DNA of 64,000 nucleotides from Thermoproteota archaeon (lineage in GTDB: Archaea > Korarchaeota > Korarchaeia > Korarchaeales > Korarchaeaceae). Location: the NCBI GenBank assembly GCA_027491485.1, contig JAOZGR010000001.1:62001-126000 (forward strand). The letters are read 5' to 3'. This document shows, in pieces, positions 50,571 through 58,808 of this stretch (its first letter is position 1; every line of letters begins with the position of its first letter). The notes under the pieces were generated by a model, which did not search any database, was not told where the DNA came from, and saw only the letters and a list, made by a program, of their open reading frames with translations. Made by a program: the position numbers and the translations under genes.

Positions 50571-50583
50571 TGAAATGATTTCA
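50571..50583. promoter_or_regulatory. 13-base palindrome TGAAAT-G-ATTTCA
   Basis: Perfect 6-bp half-sites about 30 bases upstream of the TATA element of the small peptide gene; candidate operator. Confidence 0.4.
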
Positions 50584-50613
50584 AAACGGTTCTACAACGA
50601 ATCAGCAAAAGAC

Positions 50614-50622
50614 GTTATATTC
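50614..50622 (+). promoter_or_regulatory. TATA box of small peptide gene
   Basis: GTTATATTC, about 36 bases before the ATG at 50654, giving a very short leader. Confidence 0.5.
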
Positions 50623-50653
50623 TTAGCATAACTTTAATTCTTAGGGAAGTGGT

Positions 50654-50809
50654 ATGAGGAGAGAGAGCAGGGATGCTGTGTTTGCTGGTGGAATGCTTGC
50701 ATCCCTAGTAGTGGGCATATTTGCCCCGCCTGTTGGAGCGGCGCTAGCTGCTGCCTGGGGAATTGCGTGCGCTCTTGATGATGAGTTAGCAGATGACAAT
50801 AATTCTTGA
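50654..50809 (+). CDS. 51-residue hydrophobic peptide, unknown
   Basis: A small open frame with its own TATA element and GTGGT just before ATG. The peptide has a charged start (RRESRD), an AGG motif at residues 11-13, a hydrophobic core (about 14-39) rich in Gly/Ala, including GIFAPPVGAALAAAW, and an acidic end (DDELADDNNS). It could be a single-span membrane peptide, or a secreted peptide cut after AGG as in double-glycine bacteriocins; both are inference. The next gene downstream on the same strand is a B12-binding radical SAM enzyme. No homologue recognised. Confidence 0.5.
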   Translation: MRRESRDAVFAGGMLASLVVGIFAPPVGAALAAAWGIACALDDELADDNNS

Positions 50810-50978
50810 TAGAGTGGAATTCATGCAAATCACATTTCCTATATTTTAATTAGAAATCGCCCCCTCAAGGCTAACATAAACGACTACATCCTGCCAGGGT
50901 TCCTCTCTTACCACCTCACTATTTCTATTTTTGGGCTACCGACCGAAATCGTTCACTATAAAGCATCAAGTAGGGTGG

Positions 50979-50990
50979 AATAAATTTATT
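50979..50990 (+). promoter_or_regulatory. TATA box of B12-radical SAM gene
   Basis: AATAAATTTATT, a perfect 12-base palindrome, about 90 bases before the ATG; leader about 65 bases with GGAGG at its end. Confidence 0.5.
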
Positions 50991-51077
50991 ATGGAGTTTT
51001 CGAGAAGATGAATAATGGAGATTTGCTTGATAACCAATACGGGCCGTAACGGACCTCATGGGTAGGAGGCGGGCCTC

Positions 51078-52550
51078 ATGAAGGTTCTACTAGTAAACCC
51101 ACCTACAGAATCCGATATTAAGAGAGTTTTAGGGATCGCTGGACCTCCATTAGGGTTAGCTTACTTAGCATCTATCGCTAGGAGAAGGGGACATGAAGTA
51201 GAGATATTAGATGCATCAGCTGAGGGTCTGACATTTGAGGAGGTGAAAGTCAGAATAAAAAGGTCATATCCGGACGTTATAGGAATAACTGCTACAACTC
51301 CCATGATCTATGATGCATATAAAGTAGCGAAAATCTCTAAAGATGTAAACGAGAACTCAATTACACTGATTGGAGGTCCACATGTAACCTTTCTCCCAGA
51401 GTTTACCCTCAGAGAATGTCCTTATCTCGACATTATAGTTAGAGGAGAAGGCGAAGAGACCTTCCGAGACCTTATGGATAAGCTCCCACTCGTTCTAAGA
51501 GACCGTGATATAAGAACTCTCAAGGAAATCCTCGGAATATCGTATAGGGAGGGAAACAGGATCATTCATAACCCTCCAAGGCCGCTAATAGAGGATTTAG
51601 ATAGTATTCCAATACCATCCTTTGATCTACTACCTTGGGATCTCTATAAGGCCGGAGAGTATAGGTATGGAGTCATAATGACATCTAGAGGATGTCCCTT
51701 CAACTGTATATTCTGCTCTTCCTCCCTTCAGTTTGGAAAGAGGTGGAGAGGCCACAGTGTGGGAAGAGTCCTCGAGGAAATTAGGTTATTGCGTGAGGGG
51801 TTCGGTATTAAGGAGATAGAATTCTTGGACGATACTTTTACCCTCAATAGGAAGAGAGCCCAGCAAATAGCTAGAGAACTCGTTAAGGAGGGACTAGATA
51901 TCTCGTGGACCGCTTCTTCTAGGGTAAATACATTCGATACTGAAACAGCCAAGGCATTAAGGGAATCTGGAGCCCACACTATATATTTTGGCATAGAATC
52001 AGGTAGTCAGAGGATCCTCAATTTCATCGGAAAGGGCATCACTATAAATCAAGCTATTAAGGCCGTTAAGACAGCAGTTAGGGTCGGACTCAAGGTCCTC
52101 GGCTCGTTCATATTGGGATTTCCTACGGAGAGAAATGAAGACATTAAGAGGACTATAAGACTTGCAAATAAGTTGGATCTCGATTATGCTCAGTTCACAA
52201 TTGCCACACCATATCCTGGTACAAGATTATGGTATTATACTCTGAGAAATAAATTATTGACAACTCTCAACTGGAGAAAATACACTACAACACAGGTGGT
52301 CATGAGGAACCTGTATCTTACAGCTGACCAAATAAAGAAGGCACTTCTCTGGGCCTATCTTTCCTTCTACCTAAGACCGAAATATGTTATAAGGGACTTC
52401 TTGGAGAGGAAGGGTTTCTTGATAAGGAAGGCCATACCAGCAGCAGTTAGATCTATTATACGTGGCAGTGGTAAGCCAACTATCTACGAAGAGGAGATGA
52501 GGAGGGTAGAGGAGCTTTCACCCATACTGCTAAAGGAAAGCCCCGTTTAG
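51078..52550 (+). CDS. B12-binding radical SAM protein
   Basis: A 490-residue COG1032-type enzyme. The N-terminal cobalamin-binding Rossmann domain (about 1-150) has VNPPT, GPPLGLAYLAS and IGGPHVTF, without the DxHxxG histidine, as usual in radical SAM members. The radical SAM core has CPFNCIFC near residue 206 and a GIESGS segment near 301. The C-terminus (about 400-490) is helical and basic. Members methylate or rearrange carbon centres in lipids, pigments or peptides; archaeal lipid ring/bridge enzymes are one possibility, a peptide substrate another. GGAGGCGGG precedes ATG. Confidence 0.85.
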   Translation: MKVLLVNPPTESDIKRVLGIAGPPLGLAYLASIARRRGHEVEILDASAEGLTFEEVKVRIKRSYPDVIGITATTPMIYDAYKVAKISKDVNENSITLIGGPHVTFLPEFTLRECPYLDIIVRGEGEETFRDLMDKLPLVLRDRDIRTLKEILGISYREGNRIIHNPPRPLIEDLDSIPIPSFDLLPWDLYKAGEYRYGVIMTSRGCPFNCIFCSSSLQFGKRWRGHSVGRVLEEIRLLREGFGIKEIEFLDDTFTLNRKRAQQIARELVKEGLDISWTASSRVNTFDTETAKALRESGAHTIYFGIESGSQRILNFIGKGITINQAIKAVKTAVRVGLKVLGSFILGFPTERNEDIKRTIRLANKLDLDYAQFTIATPYPGTRLWYYTLRNKLLTTLNWRKYTTTQVVMRNLYLTADQIKKALLWAYLSFYLRPKYVIRDFLERKGFLIRKAIPAAVRSIIRGSGKPTIYEEEMRRVEELSPILLKESPV

Positions 52551-52583
52551 CTTTCAAACTAATAAATAACGTACGATCACTGA

Positions 52584-53651
52584 TCAGAGTTTCAGGGCCA
52601 GAGTGTGCCATGGGCTGGAGTATACCCTTAATTTATCTCCAACTTTGACCTCTACGTCAGGATCTAGCTCTATTATGAACTCCTCGCCCCAAGCTACCGC
52701 TTGAATCATTTGAGAGTCTCCCAGGAAGGAGATATGGTACACCTGCACATTGAACATGTTATATCCTTCTTTGGGCTCTAGTGTAAATGATTCCGGCCTT
52801 ATCATAACCAGTACCTCGTCACCCTGGGAGATATCCAAGTTGGGATGTGAAGGTGTGGCCAATATCTCCGTATCATTAGTTTTCAGCCTTACCTTGAGCA
52901 GATTTCCCTCTGATCCAATGACTTCTCCCTCTAGGAAAGTTCCCTGCCCTATGAATCTAGCTACGAATTCATTCCTCGGGTTCTTGTATATCTCCTTAGG
53001 TGTTCCTACCTGCATTATTTTTCCTCTATTCATGACAGCTATTCTATCAGAAATGCTCATAGCTTCTTCTTGATCGTGTGTGACGTAAATTGCTGTTATT
53101 CCAAGATCTCTCTGCAGCTTCTTCAGCTCAGCCCTCATCTCGACTCTTAACTTTGCATCTAAGTTGCTTAGGGGCTCGTCAAATAACAGGACCTTCGGGT
53201 TTATTACGAGAGCTCTGGCAAGTGCTACTCTCTGTTGCTGACCTCCTGAAAGTTGGTGGGGTGTTCTGTTTTCAAGCCCCTCTAATTTTACTAGTTTTAG
53301 GACCTCCTTTACCCTCTTCTCTATTTCATTTTTAGGAACCTTTCTTATCTTCAACCCATATGCTATATTGTCAAATACGCTCATATGAGGCCATAATGCA
53401 TAGTTTTGGAACACCATGCCAGTGTTCCTGAGGTGGGGTGGTACCTCAGTTACGTCTTGATCGTCAAAGAATATCCTTCCTTCCTCAGGTAACTCTAAAC
53501 CAGCTATGCACCTCAAGAAGGTCGTTTTGCCGCAACCAGATGGGCCGAGGAGTGTGAAGAACTCGCCATGCTTTATCTCAAGGTTTACGTGATCTACAGC
53601 TACAACTTCTCCAAAGACCTTCGTCAGGTCTTCAGTCCTTATAGATACCAT
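52584..53651 (-). CDS. ABC transporter ATPase (Fe3+/polyamine/sugar-type, with TOBE)
   Basis: A 355-residue importer ATPase. Walker A GPSGCGKTT near residue 37, signature LSGGQQQRVALARAL near 132, Walker B LLFDEPLSNLD near 157 and H-loop VTHDQEEAMS near 191; a TOBE regulatory domain spans about 270-355. ATG 53651 is preferred (AGGTGG upstream); ATG 53666 overlaps the permease stop and would add five residues. Substrate not deducible: iron, thiamine, putrescine and phosphonate carriers share this layout. No binding protein gene is adjacent. Confidence 0.9.
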   Translation of the reverse strand: MVSIRTEDLTKVFGEVVAVDHVNLEIKHGEFFTLLGPSGCGKTTFLRCIAGLELPEEGRIFFDDQDVTEVPPHLRNTGMVFQNYALWPHMSVFDNIAYGLKIRKVPKNEIEKRVKEVLKLVKLEGLENRTPHQLSGGQQQRVALARALVINPKVLLFDEPLSNLDAKLRVEMRAELKKLQRDLGITAIYVTHDQEEAMSISDRIAVMNRGKIMQVGTPKEIYKNPRNEFVARFIGQGTFLEGEVIGSEGNLLKVRLKTNDTEILATPSHPNLDISQGDEVLVMIRPESFTLEPKEGYNMFNVQVYHISFLGDSQMIQAVAWGEEFIIELDPDVEVKVGDKLRVYSSPWHTLALKL

Positions 53652-53662
53652 AAAATACCACC

Positions 53663-55561
53663 TCATAATCCGATCAGAGCTGTTGCCCTCTTCCTTAACA
53701 GCAAGTTAGCACCAACTATGAACACGAACTGGAGGGACATGAGCATGAAACCCAAGGCGGCTGGCTGGAATGTCCCTCCCGCGAGTCCGTGGAAGAGCAT
53801 GTCATACATCTTCCAAGTCATCGGAGCATCCCTATGGTTTGCATCACCAACTACTATTCCCGTGCTTACCTCAGACATGGAATATATGAAGGAGAGCATT
53901 CCCCCAGCTATCACATTTATGAGGATCATGGGCATCACAATGCCGAAAAATGTCCTAGTTCTGTCAGCACCAACAGTCCATGCCACCTCATCTAATTCCT
54001 TATCCGTTTGCTCTAGGCCTGAATAAACAGCCCTAACCGTAAAGGGTATTTTTCTAATCGTGTAGGACGCTATCAGGAGGGGGGCTCCGCTTATGGTCGG
54101 GCTTAAGGGCGTACCTAAATAGGTGAGGAAGAGACCTGTAGCCACTGCTATGCCTGGAACTGCTATAGGTATTGTTACTAGGAGGTCTAATGTCTCTATG
54201 CCCGGTAGTCCCTTCTTCCTAGAGACGAGATATGCAGCACTGACTCCTAAAACTATCATGAAAACGGTAGCTATCGATGAATAGACGATGCTATTCATTA
54301 TAGTCCTGCTGGCTTCCTCGTCCGTGAGTACAGCAATGAAGTTGTCAAGGGTAAAGCTAGAGGGCAAAAGCGTCGGGCCCCATTGTTTAGCGAATGCAAG
54401 TAATGCAACTCCTATGTGAGGAAGGGTTGCGAAGAACAGAACACCAAACACGAACATGTAGACTAGGATCGTCATCTTAATGGAGAGTTTCCTCCTTCTA
54501 GGTCTCCATATTCCACCTTTTCCAAGCATTGCATATCTCTTCAGACTCACATACCTTCTGACTGCCACGAATACCAGGCCCGAAATCACCAATAGGAACA
54601 TCGCCAGCGTCGTGGCCTCCTGAGAGATAAGTCCTGCCGGTGTAAATATTCTATTGAAGATCTGGAACGTAAGGACCTTTTCAGCCGTGGTGCCTTTGAA
54701 CACTATCGGTGTCCCGAGATCCTCTAAAGATAATATGAAGACCAGGAGCGCACCCGCCTCTACCCCGGGGGTAGCTAGTGGTAAGGTCACAGTCCTGAAT
54801 AACTTGAACCCACTCGCCCCCATATTTATTGCTTGTTCTTCTAGCGATGGGTCTATGCTTATGAGGGCAGTGTAAGCGTTAAGCATCACTATGGGATAGA
54901 ACAGAAGTGTTTGAACCATTACTACTGCCGGTAAGCCAGTGATCTCTATCTTAAAGGGGATAATTCCAAGTATGTCGTGGAACAGCACATTAAGAACTCC
55001 ATCGGCGACTATCATTTTCTTCAGGCCTATAGCCCCCACGAATGGTGTAGATAGCAGAGGAACTAGTGTAACTATTCTCAGGATCTCTGAGCCTGGAAAC
55101 CTGTACTTAGCGAATATAAAGGCTAGTGCGAACCCCAGTAAAGTTGAGAATAGTGTGGTAAATGTGGCAACTAGTAAAGAATTAACGAGAACGCCCATAT
55201 CCCAGCCCATCAGGTATACTATTGTCTCTTCCCCTCTGGTGGTTTGATATCTTATCACTTCATAGAGGCTCCCTTTAATTCCTTCTAGAGAGATGAAGGG
55301 AAACTGCTCTGTCAATCTCAGTCTTAGGGGAAAGTAGAATGGATCGGTGAGTATAGCCTGAATCCAGTATAGAGAGAACCCTCCTGAGGAGTAAAATGAT
55401 CGGACTATGACTGAAAGCAATGGTATGATTAAGAAGGCCGTGAATGATACCAAGACTATCAATAGTTGGATCCAAGAGAAGGTGTCCATTTCCCACTTAA
55501 CTCTACGCAGCAACCCCGGCAGTCCGGTGGTAGCCTTTCCCATGACTGCACCAGGTAGCAT
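53663..55561 (-). CDS. fused two-domain ABC transporter permease (FbpB/ThiP-like)
   Basis: A 632-residue permease with about twelve membrane segments in two tandem halves. The inner-membrane coupling motif EEQAINMGASGFKLFRTVTLPLATPGV is near residue 248, and a second copy, DEVAWTVGADRTRTFFGIVMPM, is near 543. Such fusions serve Fe3+, thiamine and related importers. The start follows an EamA-type gene upstream after 36 bases. Together with the ATPase it lacks a substrate-binding protein in this window. Confidence 0.9.
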   Translation of the reverse strand: MLPGAVMGKATTGLPGLLRRVKWEMDTFSWIQLLIVLVSFTAFLIIPLLSVIVRSFYSSGGFSLYWIQAILTDPFYFPLRLRLTEQFPFISLEGIKGSLYEVIRYQTTRGEETIVYLMGWDMGVLVNSLLVATFTTLFSTLLGFALAFIFAKYRFPGSEILRIVTLVPLLSTPFVGAIGLKKMIVADGVLNVLFHDILGIIPFKIEITGLPAVVMVQTLLFYPIVMLNAYTALISIDPSLEEQAINMGASGFKLFRTVTLPLATPGVEAGALLVFILSLEDLGTPIVFKGTTAEKVLTFQIFNRIFTPAGLISQEATTLAMFLLVISGLVFVAVRRYVSLKRYAMLGKGGIWRPRRRKLSIKMTILVYMFVFGVLFFATLPHIGVALLAFAKQWGPTLLPSSFTLDNFIAVLTDEEASRTIMNSIVYSSIATVFMIVLGVSAAYLVSRKKGLPGIETLDLLVTIPIAVPGIAVATGLFLTYLGTPLSPTISGAPLLIASYTIRKIPFTVRAVYSGLEQTDKELDEVAWTVGADRTRTFFGIVMPMILINVIAGGMLSFIYSMSEVSTGIVVGDANHRDAPMTWKMYDMLFHGLAGGTFQPAALGFMLMSLQFVFIVGANLLLRKRATALIGL

Positions 55562-55597
55562 ATGAAGGGATTGTTATAAACAGTAGCTCTCACAGAC

Positions 55598-56458
55598 CTA
55601 CCTGACAGAATCTTTTGTAGCGAGGGGAATTGAAGTTAAGATGAGCAATGCGCCTAATACCTGTATAGGGGTTAGGATCTCACCTAAGAGGAGCCATGAG
55701 AATAGGTAGGCAAACATGGGTTCTCCCATAAGGCCTAAGGCAGCAGACTCGGGAGGTATCCTCTCCTGTGCCCATGCCTGAAGGAAGAAGGCTGCGGTTG
55801 TCGCTAGAATGCCCGTATAAAGAGCAGCCGATAAGACAGTGATATTGATGGAGATGTCCCATTCATTCATGATTGGAATGGCCATACCTGAGAGTACAAG
55901 AGTAGGAACTGCTTGGTTAATGGTCAGATCAAGGGGATCTAGCCCTTTCACAGCTCTATCCACTATTACTATCTGAAGAGCCCAAGCTAGAGCACATAAC
56001 AATGTGAGTAGATCGCCTCTACTCAACGGGATACCGTGAATGGCTCCTGTTAGCAGACTAAGCCCGAGGACCCCCACAAGTATAGCTAAGAGGGAGTTAT
56101 GAGTTGGTTTCCTCCTAAAGATGACAAATTCTAATAATGGAACCATAGGTGCATTTAAACCGGTTATAAAGGCAGATTTAGCAGCAGAGATCCCGGTTAA
56201 TCCCTCCATCTGGAGCGCATATCCGAAGAAGACCAGAATTCCAGCCAGGATTCCCATTAAAGAGAATCTAGGCCTTCTTCCCATCAGCTTGAGTATTATA
56301 GCTAAAGAAACCAGGGAAAAAATGAATCTAACGAATAGGAAGGGCATTGGATCTGCCGATGAAAATGCGGACTTCATTGCCGTGAAAGTACCACCCCACA
56401 GAGCTGCCACGCCAAGTATTGCTATTATACCGGCCAAGGATTGTTTGGAGTCCTTCAT
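55598..56458 (-). CDS. EamA/DMT-family transporter
   Basis: A 286-residue membrane protein with about ten hydrophobic segments in two EamA repeats (about 10-140 and 148-283); WGGTFTAMKSAFSSADP near residue 21 and ALAWALQIVIVDRA near 161 mark the repeat starts. Probably exports or imports a small metabolite or amino acid. It lies between the corrinoid gene and the ABC importer on the same strand, 121 bases downstream of the former. Confidence 0.88.
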   Translation of the reverse strand: MKDSKQSLAGIIAILGVAALWGGTFTAMKSAFSSADPMPFLFVRFIFSLVSLAIILKLMGRRPRFSLMGILAGILVFFGYALQMEGLTGISAAKSAFITGLNAPMVPLLEFVIFRRKPTHNSLLAILVGVLGLSLLTGAIHGIPLSRGDLLTLLCALAWALQIVIVDRAVKGLDPLDLTINQAVPTLVLSGMAIPIMNEWDISINITVLSAALYTGILATTAAFFLQAWAQERIPPESAALGLMGEPMFAYLFSWLLLGEILTPIQVLGALLILTSIPLATKDSVR

Positions 56459-56579
56459 CTCCCCTACCCAACCCCGGTTATTAAAAAGATCATACCACTG
56501 TCCATATATCAGCTCTCCTAGTTTTCAGGGAGAACTTCATTGGTTAAATAGTATTTTGTTAAAAAGGAGGGAACCTAGC

Positions 56580-57221
56580 CTAAGAAAAGCCTACTAGCTT
56601 CTTAGCTACTTCAACACCCTCTATCGCATTCTTTCCCCATCCATCGGCCCCTATTTCGTTGGCAAACTCCTTAGTGGTTGATAGTCCACCTATGAGGACC
56701 TTTACCCTATCTCGAAGGTTTTCCTCCTTTAGGCGATCTATCACCACCTTCATATAGTTCCTAGTGGTTGTAAGGAGGGCACTCATGGCCACTATGTCCG
56801 CATCATATTCTTTTGCGGCCTCAATAAACTTGTCAGCATCAACATCTACTCCAAGATCAATTACCTTGAAGCCGGCAGCCCTCAGCATGGTAGAAACTAA
56901 GCTCTTCCCTATATCGTGTACATCGCCCTTGACGGTACCTATTACTACAACGCCGAGCGAGGAATCTGACTCCATCTCCTCTATTTTCATTTCCTTCAGG
57001 GCCTTCTTGAATATATCAGCTGCCACAAGCATTTCTGCTATGAAATACTCACCTTCCTCATAGAGTTTCCCAATCTCCTCCATCGCCTCACTCATAGGCC
57101 CCAGAATAATGCTCCATGGTTCTTCTCCTGATGACAGTAATTCCTTCAGTACCTTAGAGAATCTTTCCTCATCCAGATCTATCAATGCCTCTTTTAGCTG
57201 GTCCTTAAGTTTGTCTAACAT
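56580..57221 (-). CDS. corrinoid protein (methyltransferase cognate, MtxC type)
   Basis: A 213-residue two-domain corrinoid protein: a four-helix cap (about 1-85) and a B12-binding Rossmann domain with GTVKGDVHDIGKSL near residue 95 (axial H102), SALLTTT near 147 and GGLSTTKEFANEIGADGWG near 180. It normally carries a methyl group between a substrate methyltransferase and a second methyltransferase. Neither partner is in the window. Directly upstream is a threonine-synthase-like/winged-helix protein, five bases away. Confidence 0.93.
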   Translation of the reverse strand: MLDKLKDQLKEALIDLDEERFSKVLKELLSSGEEPWSIILGPMSEAMEEIGKLYEEGEYFIAEMLVAADIFKKALKEMKIEEMESDSSLGVVVIGTVKGDVHDIGKSLVSTMLRAAGFKVIDLGVDVDADKFIEAAKEYDADIVAMSALLTTTRNYMKVVIDRLKEENLRDRVKVLIGGLSTTKEFANEIGADGWGKNAIEGVEVAKKLVGFS

Positions 57222-57226
57222 CTCTT

Positions 57227-58339
57227 CTAACCCCTAGGAACACTATATAGTCTTATCTTTCTCCTCTTGGACATCACCCGTCTGCTCTTAACTAAACCTA
57301 ACTCTGTAAGTTTAGATAGGGCTTTGTACACGCCCTGTAACGTGACTTCTTCCATATTCCTCCAGATCTGATAGGCAGTCATTTCCCCTCTATCCCTCAA
57401 TATTCCCAGTATCCTATTTTGAAGATCCGTTAGAGGTTTATCCTCTTCATAGAACCATTTCCTGATGCCGGAACCGGTCAGAACGGCGATATTCTCTCCT
57501 CCTAGTTCTTTAACGGCCGAATATGCCATTGCTGCAATAGGTTTCACATACATTCCCCTTCTAGCTAGATCCACGAGAGAGCTAAGGGCCTTATCAGCAT
57601 CGACTTCTATTAGCTTAGCTCCCTTATCTTCCAGAATCTGAAGAAGTTTAGCTTTAGGCTCCCCGTGATACGCTAAGAAGAGGTTAGGTGGTTTCATTAG
57701 ACCCATTTCCTCCAACTCGAAGAAGCCCTTTAATATTCCATAGGCGAGAATTCCTGTCTCTGAGGGGACTACTACTCCGTCTACTGTTTCTTTCTGCTCA
57801 AAGATTTCATAAGATATTGTTTTGAATCCTTCTATCATGTATGGGCTTTCATACACGGTTTTGTCCCTACTACCAAATCTTATCTCTACGCCTAGCTTAG
57901 ATAGGTAGAGTAGCTCCGTCAGTTCAGTCCCTTCAGGATTAATGTTTACTCTAACCCTGATACCCTTCTTTAGAAAATACGTGGAAAGAGAGACGGTCAC
58001 GTCCTGCATGAAATCCATCTCTATGCTCGCAGGTAGCTGAAGACAACTTACTAGTACTGAAGATCCCCTATCCACATATGAACTAGTTGGGTTCTTGGTT
58101 TCATCTTTAATGAGGATTCCTTCCAGTCTTCTAAGAGGTGTTAAGCCCTCAGATAGTGAGATCTTTCCTTTAGAGGCAGGTAGAAGGTCTTCGTACCTCC
58201 AGATGCTAGGTTCTTCCTCAATTACCGACCATTCCAGATCTCTGGAGATAGTCTCCATTATGAAACCGCACACTGGACATCTAGTCGAGTAATTAGCTGA
58301 TGTATAGCCGCAACTAATGCACCTGAATATTCGGTCCAA
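57227..58339 (-). CDS. threonine-synthase-like pseudoenzyme fused to winged helix
   Basis: A 370-residue protein. A zinc ribbon (Cys 7, 10, 21, 24) and a threonine-synthase-like PLP fold (about 40-300) are followed by a winged helix (about 305-370: DLQNRILGILRDRG, then QGVYKALSKLTELGLV). In the PLP-lysine motif, NPTGSFKDRG of the thrC here is NPTSSYVDRG, so the catalytic Lys is Val89. The GNT cofactor loop is also lost (FMQDVTV). It cannot be an active threonine synthase and is probably a ligand-sensing DNA-binding regulator. It sits in an operon with DUF1805 and a corrinoid protein. Confidence 0.75.
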   Translation of the reverse strand: MDRIFRCISCGYTSANYSTRCPVCGFIMETISRDLEWSVIEEEPSIWRYEDLLPASKGKISLSEGLTPLRRLEGILIKDETKNPTSSYVDRGSSVLVSCLQLPASIEMDFMQDVTVSLSTYFLKKGIRVRVNINPEGTELTELLYLSKLGVEIRFGSRDKTVYESPYMIEGFKTISYEIFEQKETVDGVVVPSETGILAYGILKGFFELEEMGLMKPPNLFLAYHGEPKAKLLQILEDKGAKLIEVDADKALSSLVDLARRGMYVKPIAAMAYSAVKELGGENIAVLTGSGIRKWFYEEDKPLTDLQNRILGILRDRGEMTAYQIWRNMEEVTLQGVYKALSKLTELGLVKSRRVMSKRRKIRLYSVPRG

Positions 58340-58343
58340 GGGA

Positions 58344-58652
58344 TCACTCCGTTTCCATTTTGAATAAAGATTCTTCTACCCTTTCACCTATGTTTACTCC
58401 CATTTCTAGGGCTTTAGATGTAGCACCAGCTACTCTAGAGTTCAAAAGGTCCTCGACACTCCTTACACCACTTGCCATGACAGCAGCGACGCCAACCCTA
58501 TCAGCGGCCTCTATGTTGAGGAAGCCGCACATAGCGAATCCCTTCTCTCCGATTATCATGACCGCTGGAGGAGAATTCGGTATATCTACTTCAAGTCCTA
58601 GAAGCGACTTGCCCCTCACATCCAACTTTCTTACCCTTATCATGGTATCCAA
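58344..58652 (-). CDS. DUF1805 family protein
   Basis: A 102-residue protein matching the DUF1805/YunC-like pattern: GLEVDIPNSPPAVMIIGEKGFAMCGFLN near residue 19, AADRVGVAAVMASGVRSVEDLL near 50. Function unknown. First gene of a likely three-gene operon with the pseudo-threonine synthase regulator and the corrinoid protein. Start TTG 58652 or ATG 58643; the difference is three residues. Confidence 0.8.
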   Translation of the reverse strand: MDTMIRVRKLDVRGKSLLGLEVDIPNSPPAVMIIGEKGFAMCGFLNIEAADRVGVAAVMASGVRSVEDLLNSRVAGATSKALEMGVNIGERVEESLFKMETE

Positions 58653-58808
58653 CCCAACTTCTCCTATGGAGGAGTCCTTATATTACTAACCATAATAGCC
58701 ACTCGTCTACGAAGTAAGGAGGGATTTTACTCTACATAATCTTCCCTCTTAGTTAAGCCAGTAACTTGGTCTGGGGGATTTCCATAGAGTCAAAAAATAT
58801 GAGAGGGG

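Larger units (their letters stand above)
50422..50653. other. intergenic region with nested hairpin and palindrome
   Basis: No annotated-size gene. It contains a two-part stem structure (50505-50547), a 13-base palindrome (50571-50583) and a TATA-like GTTATATTC (50614-50622) ahead of a small peptide gene. Confidence 0.5.
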
